5,637 bases of DNA, taken from the NCBI RefSeq assembly GCF_002224125.1, contig NZ_NCSM01000053.1, forward strand, positions 1 to 5,637, given 5' to 3'. Positions within the stretch are counted from its first letter, which is position 1. Each line of letters begins with the position of its first letter. The notes beneath the pieces are model-generated. The model saw only the letters and a list, made by a program, of their open reading frames with translations, was not told the DNA's origin and ran no database searches. A program made the position numbers and the translations under genes. Below are positions 1 through 5,467 of the stretch, piece after piece. The DNA comes from Streptomyces sp. NBS 14/10 (GTDB lineage Bacteria; Actinomycetota; Actinomycetes; Streptomycetales; Streptomycetaceae).

Positions 1-6
1 TCGCCG

Positions 7-1253
7 TGTACGCGCCGGAACCTGAAGGGTGTCATTATTCCGACCAGGCTGCTGAGCTGGGCGTTCTCTGTCGATGGTGAGGCTGTCGGGGCGGCGTGAT
101 GTGGTACTCGTTGAGCAGTCCACCGAGCATCTGTCGGCGCCTGACTGTGCCGGCAGGCAGGGGGATGAGGTGCGGGTCGTCGTCTGGGGCCCGTAGGTCC
201 AGGCTGCGGTGGGGCCGTCTGGCGTTGTAGTGCTGGGCATACGTGGTGAGGACGGTGCGCAGATGTCGTTCGCCGGTGATGAGGAGGCGATCGGTGCACT
301 CGGCGCGGGCTGTACGTATCCATCGTTCGGCGAACGCGTTTGACCGTGGGCGTTGCGGCGGTGTCGGGATGACGGCTGTGCCGTTGCCGGCGAAGACGGC
401 GTCGAATGCTGCGGTGAACTTGCTGTCCCGGTCACGGATGAGGAACCGGAAGCACCCAGCAGCGCTCTCCTCGAGATCCATGAGCAGGTTGCGGGCGAGT
501 TGGGTGACCCATACGCCTGCAGGGCGTGCGGTGACGCCCAGGACATGGACGCGCCGGGTGGCGATCTCCATGACGAAGAAGATATAGAGACGCTTGAGGA
601 AGACGGTCTCCACGTGCATGAAGTCGCAGGCGAGCAGCGTGCGGGCCTGGGCGCGGAGGAAGGAACGCCAGGTCTGTTGGCTTGCTCGTCGCAGTGCGGG
701 CGGCAGACCGGAGCGGCGCAGGACGCGCCGGATAGTTGCGGCGGCGACCCGATGGCCAAGCCGTCCCAGTTCACCCTGGATCCTGACGTATCCCCAGGTG
801 GGGTTTTCTGTCGCCAGGCGCTGGATGAGCGCGACTGTCTCTTCCGGCAACGGTGGACGACCGGATCCGACCGCCGTCTGACGCCACTTCCAGCGCACCA
901 GACGACGGTGCCAGGTCAGCAGCGTGCCCGGGGTGACCAGCCGATGGCGGCGCAAGGCGGATGGCAGGTGCCGTGCGAGAGCGGAGAGCACGGCGCGATC
1001 GGCCCATGAGGGCTTTGGCCGCTTGATCTGCCGGCGAAGCACGGCGACCTCATGACGAAGGGCAAGGATCTCGGCATTGTTCGCGGCGGTCGACCGGCCT
1101 AGCAGCAGGAAGCAGCCCAGCAGGCGGCAGAAGATCAGGTAGAGCAGTCGCAGACCCACAAATCACTGATCATGCCCACACTTGGGCGATCACAAAGCCC
1201 CAGGTCAACCACCGTACGGCAATAAAGACACCCTCCATGCCTCTTGGCCGACC
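7..1253 (-). mobile_element. Insertion element with rve-type transposase (element 1), one terminus degenerate
   Basis: This element contains one minus-strand transposase gene. Its left (transposase 3') terminus begins TGTACGCGCCGG at position 7. It shares the pattern TGT...GCCGGAA.CTG...TGTCA with the right end of the neighbouring element at 1547-2747. The other end is inferred from an inverted copy of the inner part of this terminus: GACACCCT at 1227-1234 matches AGGGTGTC at 27-33. The match continues inward through TTATT, but the outermost 17 bases agree poorly, so 1253 is an estimate. No target-site duplication could be checked with confidence, because only six bases lie outside the left end. 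The element is probably near full length, but its mobility is doubtful. Confidence 0.6.
35..1159 (-). CDS. DDE transposase, integrase core (rve) family, IS3/IS481-like
   Basis: The product (374 aa) catalyses strand transfer at the ends of element 1. The N-terminus has a hydrophobic helix (residues 3-20) and a leucine-rich HTH-like segment with LRHEVAVLRR (34-43). A conserved WGYVRIQGELGRLG region (122-135) follows, then the RNase H-fold catalytic core. The probable catalytic triad is D179 (LLACDF), D243 (IRDRDSKF) and E278 (NAFAERW), with 34 residues between the second and third acidic residues, as expected for this DDE family. The C-terminal HYNARRPHRSL motif is also typical. The GTG at 1159 is used as start; no strong Shine-Dalgarno sequence precedes it. 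The frame is uninterrupted and of normal length, so the protein itself looks intact. It is clearly related to the product of 1634-2722. Such genes are widespread in Streptomyces; the exact IS family is not certain. Confidence 0.93.
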   Translation of the reverse strand: MGLRLLYLIFCRLLGCFLLLGRSTAANNAEILALRHEVAVLRRQIKRPKPSWADRAVLSALARHLPSALRRHRLVTPGTLLTWHRRLVRWKWRQTAVGSGRPPLPEETVALIQRLATENPTWGYVRIQGELGRLGHRVAAATIRRVLRRSGLPPALRRASQQTWRSFLRAQARTLLACDFMHVETVFLKRLYIFFVMEIATRRVHVLGVTARPAGVWVTQLARNLLMDLEESAAGCFRFLIRDRDSKFTAAFDAVFAGNGTAVIPTPPQRPRSNAFAERWIRTARAECTDRLLITGERHLRTVLTTYAQHYNARRPHRSLDLRAPDDDPHLIPLPAGTVRRRQMLGGLLNEYHITPPRQPHHRQRTPSSAAWSE

Positions 1254-1546
1254 TTCTCTGGGGCCGCCTACTACCGGCCCCTCAGACCCCGTTCGCGGTG
1301 AGGCCCGAGTCCGATGCGCCTGGCGCGGGCTACTGCACCTGTTGCCGAGCAACTGCCCCACCTCACCACGTAGGACACCGCTCCTTCGAGCCCGCCCGCT
1401 GGCGGCCCCCATGAAGCACGAACAGCGCGACGAAGCCTGACGCTGCCGCACGCACCCGAAAGGGGGGCGCCGCCGGTCAGTTTCCTCGATGAGCCTTGGG
1501 TGATGGCAGTCGCCCTTGCTAGGCGTGATCAGCCACCTTTTACCCC
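1254..1546. other. Spacer between the two insertion elements, no recognisable gene
   Basis: This stretch of about 290 bp is bounded by the ends of two divergently oriented elements. Short open frames cross it on both strands (for example to 1440 on plus and from 1451 on minus), but their translations are rich in Arg, Pro and Ser, show no domain I recognise, and have no convincing ribosome binding site. Apart from the GC hairpin near its left edge, I see no tRNA, terminator with U-tract or known motif. It may be remnant chromosomal DNA or a decayed element. Confidence 0.5.
1260..1281. repeat. 7-bp perfect GC hairpin just outside element 1
   Basis: GGGGCCG (1260-1266) and CGGCCCC (1275-1281) are perfect inverted complements separated by an 8-base loop. 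There is no T-tract on either strand, so a rho-independent terminator is not supported. The hairpin lies about 7 bp beyond the estimated end of element 1 and could be an element-end remnant or a chromosomal structure. Confidence 0.4.
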
Positions 1547-1570
1547 TGTGGGCGCCGGGAATTATGTCAC
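1547..1570 (+). repeat. Left terminal inverted repeat of element 2
   Basis: It starts TGTGGGCGCCGG and ends ATGTCAC. It matches the inverted right end at 2724-2747 in 19 of 24 positions; the differences are at repeat positions 7, 13, 15, 16 and 18. Confidence 0.72.
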
Positions 1571-1633
1571 CTGGGCTGACCTGCTGGTTCGGATTTGCCG
1601 GACCTCAGGAGCAGCGAGCCGTCCTGAGGCAGC

Positions 1634-2722
1634 ATGCCGGTCGTGGTGATACGGCTGCTCTACCTGCTTGCCTGCCAAGTCTTCCGATGGCTTGCCCTGC
1701 TCGCCCGCTCGGATGCCTCGAAGGACACAGAGATCTTGATGCTCCGGCATCAACTGGCCATCGCACGCCGTGCGCAACCACGGCCCCGCTTCTCCTGGAG
1801 CGACAGGGCCGTCATGGCGGCACTGCTCCCGCTCGTCAGCGCAAAGCGGCGATCACAACTGGCCTTGCTGGTCTCTCCACAGTCAGTGCTGCGCTGGCAC
1901 GCACGGCTCATCGCCTGGAAGTGGACCTACTCATCCCGTCGTCCGGGTCGACCACCGAAACCAGAGGCCCTGCGGCACCTGGTCGCGCGTCTGGCACGGG
2001 AGAACCCTGGATGGGGATACCGCCGCGTCCACGGAGAGCTCCTCGGCCTGGGCCGCAAAGTTGCGGCCTCCACCGTCTGGTCCATTCTGAAGCAAGCAGG
2101 GATCGACCCATCGCCGCAGCGTGTGGACTTCTCCTGGGCCGCTTTCCTCAAAGCCCAGGCATCCGCGATCGTAGCCACCGATCTGTTCCACATCGATACG
2201 GTCTTCCTGCGGCGCTGGTTCGCTCTGTTCTTCATCGACCACGGCACCCGCCGTGTGCACATCGCCGGCATCACCCGACACCCGACCGGCCCCTGGATCA
2301 CCCAGCAAGCACGGAACCACCTCATGGACCTCGGCGACCATGCCGAGTCGATCACGTTCCTCATCCGGGACCGCGACGCATACTTCACCGACAGCTTCGA
2401 CGCCGTCTTCCATGCAATCGGCGTGCACGTCCTTCCCACACTGCCCCAGGTCCCCCGGATGAACGCCATCGCGGAACGCTGGATCGGATCATGCCGACGT
2501 GAGGCGACCGACCGCATCCTGATCACGGGAGAGCGCCACCTACGCCTCGTCGTCAGTGAGTACGCGAAGCACTACAACACACACAGGCCGCACCGATCCC
2601 TCCGACAACGGGCGCCGGACCGACTCGCCGAACCCGGGCCACCCACCGCCACAGACAACACTCGCATCCATCGACGCGATCGACTCGGCGGCCCCATCCA
2701 CGAATACACGCAGGTCGCATAG
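1634..2722 (+). CDS. DDE transposase, integrase core (rve) family, IS3/IS481-like
   Basis: The product (362 aa) is the transposase of element 2. It has the same architecture as the protein at 35-1159: a hydrophobic N-terminal helix (residues 5-22), the segment EILMLRHQLAIARR (33-46), WGYRRVHGELLGLG (127-140), then the catalytic core. The inferred triad is D183 (IVATDLF), D246 (LIRDRDAYF) and E281 (NAIAERW), again with 34 residues between the last two. HYNTHRPHRSL lies near 313-323. The ATG at 1634 follows a weak GAGG at short spacing. The frame is intact and stops 3 bp before the right terminal repeat begins. The two transposases are clear homologues by eye but are too different to be recent copies. 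Membership of the broad rve superfamily is secure; finer IS classification needs a database. Confidence 0.94.
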   Translation: MPVVVIRLLYLLACQVFRWLALLARSDASKDTEILMLRHQLAIARRAQPRPRFSWSDRAVMAALLPLVSAKRRSQLALLVSPQSVLRWHARLIAWKWTYSSRRPGRPPKPEALRHLVARLARENPGWGYRRVHGELLGLGRKVAASTVWSILKQAGIDPSPQRVDFSWAAFLKAQASAIVATDLFHIDTVFLRRWFALFFIDHGTRRVHIAGITRHPTGPWITQQARNHLMDLGDHAESITFLIRDRDAYFTDSFDAVFHAIGVHVLPTLPQVPRMNAIAERWIGSCRREATDRILITGERHLRLVVSEYAKHYNTHRPHRSLRQRAPDRLAEPGPPTATDNTRIHRRDRLGGPIHEYTQVA

Positions 2723-2723
2723 A

Positions 2724-2747
2724 GTGACACAGATTCCGGCACCCACA
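2724..2747 (-). repeat. Right terminal inverted repeat of element 2
   Basis: Read on the minus strand it starts TGTGGGTGCCGG and ends TGTGTCAC, mirroring the left end at 1547-1570. The TGT...GCCGGAA.CTG...TGTCA pattern is also visible at positions 7-34, at the end of element 1. This supports a shared recognition-site type for the two transposases. Confidence 0.72.
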
Positions 2748-2794
2748 TGTCGGTGAGCGGCATGCTCGACCTCGACATCGGGATCCGGAGCGCG

Positions 2795-2835
2795 AAAAGA
2801 GGGCCCTCACAGGTGTTGACCTGCAAGAACCCTCT
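2795..2835 (-). terminator. Strong rho-independent terminator downstream of the tRNA-Pro fragment
   Basis: On the minus strand, 2835-2819 and 2814-2798 form a 17-bp stem with no mismatch (four G-U pairs) around a 4-base loop. It begins AGAGGG and closes with CCCTCT followed by further Ts (CCCTCTTTT). It starts 6 bp beyond the end of the tRNA fragment. This is the expected place and form for the native terminator of a tRNA-Pro gene, which indicates that the DNA on this side kept its original context. Confidence 0.82.
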
Positions 2836-2841
2836 GCACCG

Positions 2842-2884
2842 TCGGGACGACAGGATTTGAACCTGTGACCCCTTGACCCCCAGT
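2842..2884 (-). tRNA. 3' fragment of tRNA-Pro (anticodon GGG); probable attachment-site remnant
   Basis: Read on the minus strand, the fragment contains the anticodon loop CTGGGGG (2883-2877, anticodon GGG at 2881-2879), the 3' anticodon strand TCAAG, and the variable loop GGGTC. It then has a perfect T-arm, ACAGG-TTCAAAT-CCTGT (2866-2850), the 3' acceptor strand CGTCCCG (2849-2843), discriminator A (2842) and the first C of CCA (2841). The 5' half is missing. The bases upstream of the loop (CCCAA) cannot pair properly with TCAAG, and neither a D-arm nor the CGGGACG acceptor strand lies within tRNA distance. A match running from the anticodon loop to the 3' end is the usual core of actinobacterial integrative-element att sites in tRNA genes. 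It is a duplicated att scar rather than a functional tRNA. Confidence 0.85.
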
Positions 2885-3021
2885 TGGGTCGAGCCTGTGC
2901 GGCATGCTCCGGTCGGTTCTCCCAGGTCACGCTGAAGCACAATCAGCCGAGTAAAGGAGTCCACCTTTTTCGGCCCTTGCGTCCCGAGTTGCCTGGGAGC
3001 TATCGACTCTTGAAGGCTGGG

Positions 3022-4188
3022 CTACTGCTCACCCAGACTGGTGGCGTGTTGTGCCACCTGGATGTCCGAGCGCTGTACGCCGATGAATCGTGTGGGCCTA
3101 AAAGCCCGGAGGAGGTCATGCTCCTGATCGGTTGCGATCTCGGTCGCGACCAGGCGTCCCAGAATCGGCGCCAAGGTGATCCCGCTGTGCGAGACGAGGC
3201 AGTAGACGCGGGACTGCCCGGACGGGTAGCCGGCGATGGTGTGCCCGTCTACGGGCAGTGATCGGAAACCGATGCGCAGGTCGATCTGCGCTTGTCGGCT
3301 CGGGTCGGGCAGCAGTGCGGAGAACCGCCGAGCGAGGGTGCGTGCAATGACCCCGTCCGCCGACGGAGGGTCTGCCGGATCGACGTGCGCGTTCAGATCG
3401 AGAGCCTGCAGGACGGCTTGCCCTCCGGCCGAGGGGCGGAGGTTGAGACCAGGGCTGTGGATCACACAGCGCAGGTCGAGTTCAGGGGACCTGGCGTAGC
3501 CGAGCAGACCGACCGTCTGCGATCCGCGACCGATGTCGGTCACCATGGGAACGTCGATCCCGGCCTGGGCAGCCAGCGGTTGTGTCCAACGGCCTGCCGC
3601 CAGGACGACTCGATCACCCGTGAGGACTTCGTCTCCGGCCAGGGTGACGGACACCGTGTGAGGCGTGTCCTCGATGGCCACGACGTGGCCGGGCGCGCAC
3701 GTGGCTCCGTGCCGCTCGGCGTCCGCCAGCAGGTTCCCCACGAAGAGGTCCGGCAGCACGTATCCCTCGCTGGGGAAGTGTGCGATGGACGTGATGGTCG
3801 CCGGGATTCGGAGGTCGCCTGCGATCCGCGTTGCCCCGTCAGGCGTGACGAAGTGTGCGGGGTAGCCGAGGGACTGCAGTCGTTCCACGTTGTCGGCGAG
3901 CCATTGCTCGCTGGAGGAGTCCGCCCACTGCAGCGCCCCGCTGGGGAAATACGGCGACGAGCCACGCAGTTGCTCGGCGAGCCTGGCGTGCTCCTCCATC
4001 CCCGCAAGGCCCAGCCGGTGGTAGTCCGGGTCGAGCCTCCGGTACGAGTTGATCCAGGCGAACGTGGTTGCGGTCGTACCGGTGCCCGCTCCCCACCGAT
4101 CCAGCAGGAGAACGTCCTCGCCGGCCATGGCAAGCTGTCTCGCGACGCTTACCCCCAACACGCCGGCCCCGATAATGATGACCTTCAT
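3022..4188 (-). CDS. FAD-dependent oxidoreductase, DAO family (DadA/glycine oxidase/sarcosine oxidase-like)
   Basis: The product (388 aa) is a soluble flavoenzyme expected to oxidise the C-N bond of an amino acid or N-alkyl amine; the substrate is unknown. The N-terminal Rossmann motif is MKVIIIGAGVLG (G7, G9, G12), with D30 ending the second strand to bind the FAD ribose. The loop GTTATTFAWIN (36-46) is characteristic of a DAO subgroup. Near the C-terminus, GFRSLPVDGHTIAGYP (about 307-322) and SHSGITLAPILGR (about 333-345) close the FAD site. The ATG at 4188 is preferred because GGAAGGG lies 7 bases upstream and the protein then begins at the nucleotide-binding strand. An alternative GTG at 4227 overlaps the upstream stop by 4 bp but has no close Shine-Dalgarno sequence. 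The gene lies 35 bp behind the GntR gene and is surely co-transcribed with it. Confidence 0.9.
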   Translation of the reverse strand: MKVIIIGAGVLGVSVARQLAMAGEDVLLLDRWGAGTGTTATTFAWINSYRRLDPDYHRLGLAGMEEHARLAEQLRGSSPYFPSGALQWADSSSEQWLADNVERLQSLGYPAHFVTPDGATRIAGDLRIPATITSIAHFPSEGYVLPDLFVGNLLADAERHGATCAPGHVVAIEDTPHTVSVTLAGDEVLTGDRVVLAAGRWTQPLAAQAGIDVPMVTDIGRGSQTVGLLGYARSPELDLRCVIHSPGLNLRPSAGGQAVLQALDLNAHVDPADPPSADGVIARTLARRFSALLPDPSRQAQIDLRIGFRSLPVDGHTIAGYPSGQSRVYCLVSHSGITLAPILGRLVATEIATDQEHDLLRAFRPTRFIGVQRSDIQVAQHATSLGEQ

Positions 4189-4195
4189 TGTCGTG

Positions 4196-4207
4196 CCCTT
4201 CCTTTCC
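4196..4207 (-). promoter_or_regulatory. Ribosome binding site deciding the start of the FAD oxidoreductase
   Basis: The minus strand reads GGAAAGGAAGGG here, 7 bases before the ATG at 4188. It lies in the short gap after the regulator stop codon. It supports 4188 over the upstream in-frame GTG at 4227. Confidence 0.75.
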
Positions 4208-4223
4208 GGCAGCAGCACGCTGC

Positions 4224-4937
4224 TCACATGGCGGGGACGGGAAGCTCCAGGAAGAACTCGGCGGTTCCCGGGCGAACGAGGGTCGTGACCACCTCGACGG
4301 TGCTTCCGTCGTCGGCACTCAACTCCCTGCGCCTCATCAGCGCAGGCGTTCCGGTCTCGCTGTGCAGCAATGTGGCGTCGTGCTCGTCAAGGGTCACCGG
4401 GTCGAGGTAGAGCCGGATCGAGTCGATCGGCGCCCCTCGGCCCTGTAGATACGGCAGGGTGACAAGGTCTTCGAGGTTCTCGTTCAGCAGATCGGGAGCA
4501 ACTGCGAAGAGAACGACGTGCCGCTCGATGGACTGTGGCTCCTCACGTACGTCCAGCTTGCGGCGAACCAGTTCCACCACGGCCGTATCGGCTGAGGCAC
4601 CAGGGAGCGCCAGGATGGCGTCGGCGGCCCTGACGATCCGCGCGGACACGACTTCATGCCTGCCCGGTACGCCCTTTGCGGCTGCCACAGGGGTGACGAA
4701 ACTGAGCAGATTGATCTGCCGCATCACATCCGCGACAAACGTTCCGTGGCGACGCCGACGGATCGCCAGTCCCGCCTCGGCCAGGTCATTGAGGACCCGT
4801 TGGGCCGTGGCCCGACTGACGCCGTACCGGGCGGACAGGTCCATCTCCGTCGGCAGTCGCGCACCAGGGGGCAGGCCCCCAGCCCGGATCTTCGCTTCGA
4901 TCTCTCGCCTGATCTGCACGTAAAGCGGCACGGTCAT
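4224..4937 (-). CDS. GntR-family transcriptional regulator, HutC/UTRA type
   Basis: The product (237 aa) is a DNA-binding repressor expected to dimerise on a palindrome and to release it on binding a small ligand. Residues 4-70 are a classic GntR winged helix: PLYVQIRREIEAKI, then LPTEMDLSARYGVSRATAQRVLNDL (28-52) and the wing RRRHGTFV (61-68). Residues of about 85-235 fit a UTRA effector-binding domain (IERHVVLF, IRLYLDPVTLDEHDATLL, RRELSADDGSTVEVVTTL). The ATG at 4937 is chosen because MTVPLYVQIR is the usual family start and because a promoter is placed correctly for it. The ATG at 4952 would add five residues and put the operator against the start. The gene precedes the FAD oxidoreductase in one operon, so it probably controls that gene and itself. 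The ligand cannot be read from the sequence. Confidence 0.92.
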   Translation of the reverse strand: MTVPLYVQIRREIEAKIRAGGLPPGARLPTEMDLSARYGVSRATAQRVLNDLAEAGLAIRRRRHGTFVADVMRQINLLSFVTPVAAAKGVPGRHEVVSARIVRAADAILALPGASADTAVVELVRRKLDVREEPQSIERHVVLFAVAPDLLNENLEDLVTLPYLQGRGAPIDSIRLYLDPVTLDEHDATLLHSETGTPALMRRRELSADDGSTVEVVTTLVRPGTAEFFLELPVPAM

Positions 4938-4972
4938 GATTAGACCGTACATTCAGTCAATTGACCGATCAA
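4938..4972 (-). promoter_or_regulatory. Probable leaderless promoter of the GntR-FAD oxidoreductase operon
   Basis: On the minus strand, TTGATC (4972-4967) and TACGGT (4949-4944) are spaced by exactly 17 bases. The -10 hexamer ends 6 bases before the A of the ATG at 4937. Transcription would then begin at or next to the start codon, which agrees with the absence of any Shine-Dalgarno sequence. Leaderless messages are common in Streptomyces. The hexamers are only partial matches to consensus. Confidence 0.5.
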
Positions 4973-4973
4973 T
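4954..4973. promoter_or_regulatory. Palindromic operator candidate for the GntR regulator
   Basis: GTCAATTGAC (4956-4965) is a perfect 10-bp palindrome. A second overlapping dyad, ATTGA-N4-TCAAT, spans 4960-4973. They fall within the -35/spacer region of the proposed promoter, where a bound repressor would block RNA polymerase. The sequence is A/T-rich compared with its surroundings. Location and symmetry fit autoregulation by the GntR protein. Confidence 0.6.
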
Positions 4974-5329
4974 AGCGGGTTGGCCAAGGGGCCACGCATC
5001 GGCCACCTTTCTGAGAGGAAGGCCGGTACCAACGGGACCGGACTGGCGGTCGGCGGCGCGAGGCCGAGGAGGGGCGCTGGTGCCGACGCGGGCCGAACCC
5101 GAGAACCGTGATGTTCGTCCACAGCCACTTGGCTCGCTCCCCGCGGTTTCCGGTTGCGCCTGTGTCTGGTCCAAGGGACGTCCACGCATGGCAGTCAGGG
5201 TCAACGCTAAGAGGGCGATACCGAACGGGCCGTGACGACCACTGCGACCGGCCTGCTCGTCACTCCCCGGCTGGGAAGCCCGCAAGAAGCACTCAGCGCC
5301 CGCCCAGTCGGTCGGAAGGAGAACCGCCG
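4974..5329. other. Divergent intergenic region with hairpin potential, no gene recognised
   Basis: About 355 bp lie between the operator and the folD remnant. Short open frames cross it, but I see no conserved protein or convincing start signal. The clearest structure is an imperfect hairpin: GTCGGC (5049-5054) pairs with GCCGAC (5082-5087), and GCGC (5056-5059) pairs with GCGC (5074-5077), around a purine-rich loop. A smaller CCGGT/ACCGG hairpin lies shortly upstream. This could be a structured 5' leader of folD. It does not match the B12, glycine or THF riboswitch motifs I know. Confidence 0.4.
5314..5321 (+). promoter_or_regulatory. Orphan ribosome binding site in front of the folD remnant
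   Basis: GGAAGGAG stands 8 bases ahead of codon 1 of the folD-like frame, an ideal spacing. The codon at that place is GCG, not ATG, GTG or TTG, so the site no longer leads to a start codon. Confidence 0.65.
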
Positions 5330-5449
5330 GCGACCGCACAGCTGCTCGACGGCGAGGCGGCCGCCGCCGACATCCGCCGCGAACTCGCAGAGCGCCTGGC
5401 CAAGCTGACCGCCACCGCCGGTCGCCCGCCGGGGCTCGGCACGGTCCTG
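5330..5449 (+). pseudogene. folD: Truncated folD remnant (methylenetetrahydrofolate dehydrogenase/cyclohydrolase N-terminus), start codon lost
   Basis: The intact enzyme interconverts methylene-, methenyl- and formyl-tetrahydrofolate in the cytoplasm. Only 40 codons survive here: (A)TAQLLDGEAAAADIRREL, then GRPPGLGTVL. This matches the FolD N-terminus (typical forms: M-TAQ-ILDGKA and PGLGTLLVGDDPGS). Homology stops after GTVL, just before the expected VGDDPGS motif, and the catalytic and NADP-binding parts are absent; FolD is normally about 285 residues. Codon 1 is GCG, although a good Shine-Dalgarno sequence sits 8 bases upstream, which suggests a GTG-to-GCG change. The next 18 bases are unlike folD, and IS5-type DNA follows. 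It points away from the GntR operon. Confidence rests on a short match, but the start, spacing and motif all agree. Confidence 0.78.
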
Positions 5450-5467
5450 CCCTGGCAGTCACGCCTA

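Larger units (their letters stand above)
1547..2747 (+). mobile_element. 1201-bp insertion element (element 2) with defined terminal inverted repeats
   Basis: The element is delimited by a 24-bp imperfect inverted repeat: 1547-1570 against the complement of 2724-2747, with 19 of 24 positions identical. Both ends start TGTGGG(C/T)GCCGG and finish inward with TGTCAC, so the element has TG...CA termini. It holds a single transposase gene that starts 87 bp from the left end and stops 25 bp from the right end. The bases flanking the ends (ACCCC on the left, TGTCG on the right) show no direct repeat, so the target duplication is absent, has diverged, or was lost by recombination. Confidence 0.72.

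Noticed and set aside
353..1009. Long plus-strand open frame opposite the first transposase
   Set aside because: It is antisense to a gene with a complete DDE domain. Its composition is that of a shadow frame in GC-rich DNA.
1100..1155. Signal peptide or membrane anchor at the N-terminus of the first transposase
   Set aside because: The leucine-rich N-terminal helix recurs in the second transposase and is normal for this family; no export signal is implied.
2572..2964. Minus-strand open frame running through the tRNA fragment
   Set aside because: It crosses the tRNA remnant, the terminator and the antisense of the second transposase, and shows no domain. The VKGSQVQIL stretch is simply translated tRNA.
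2947..2973. Hairpin with AAAGG/CCTTT and outer CCGA/TCGG as terminator of the oxidase gene
   Set aside because: The stem is short and interrupted, and there is no T-tract after it on the minus strand, so it does not support a terminator call.
3292..4410. 372-codon plus-strand open frame across the oxidase and regulator genes
   Set aside because: Both minus-strand proteins have clear conserved motifs throughout; this frame is an antisense shadow.
5010..5100. Cobalamin riboswitch-like GGAAGGCCGGT...CCGG pattern
   Set aside because: The conserved B12 box and the rest of the core are missing, and the hairpins do not follow the known fold.
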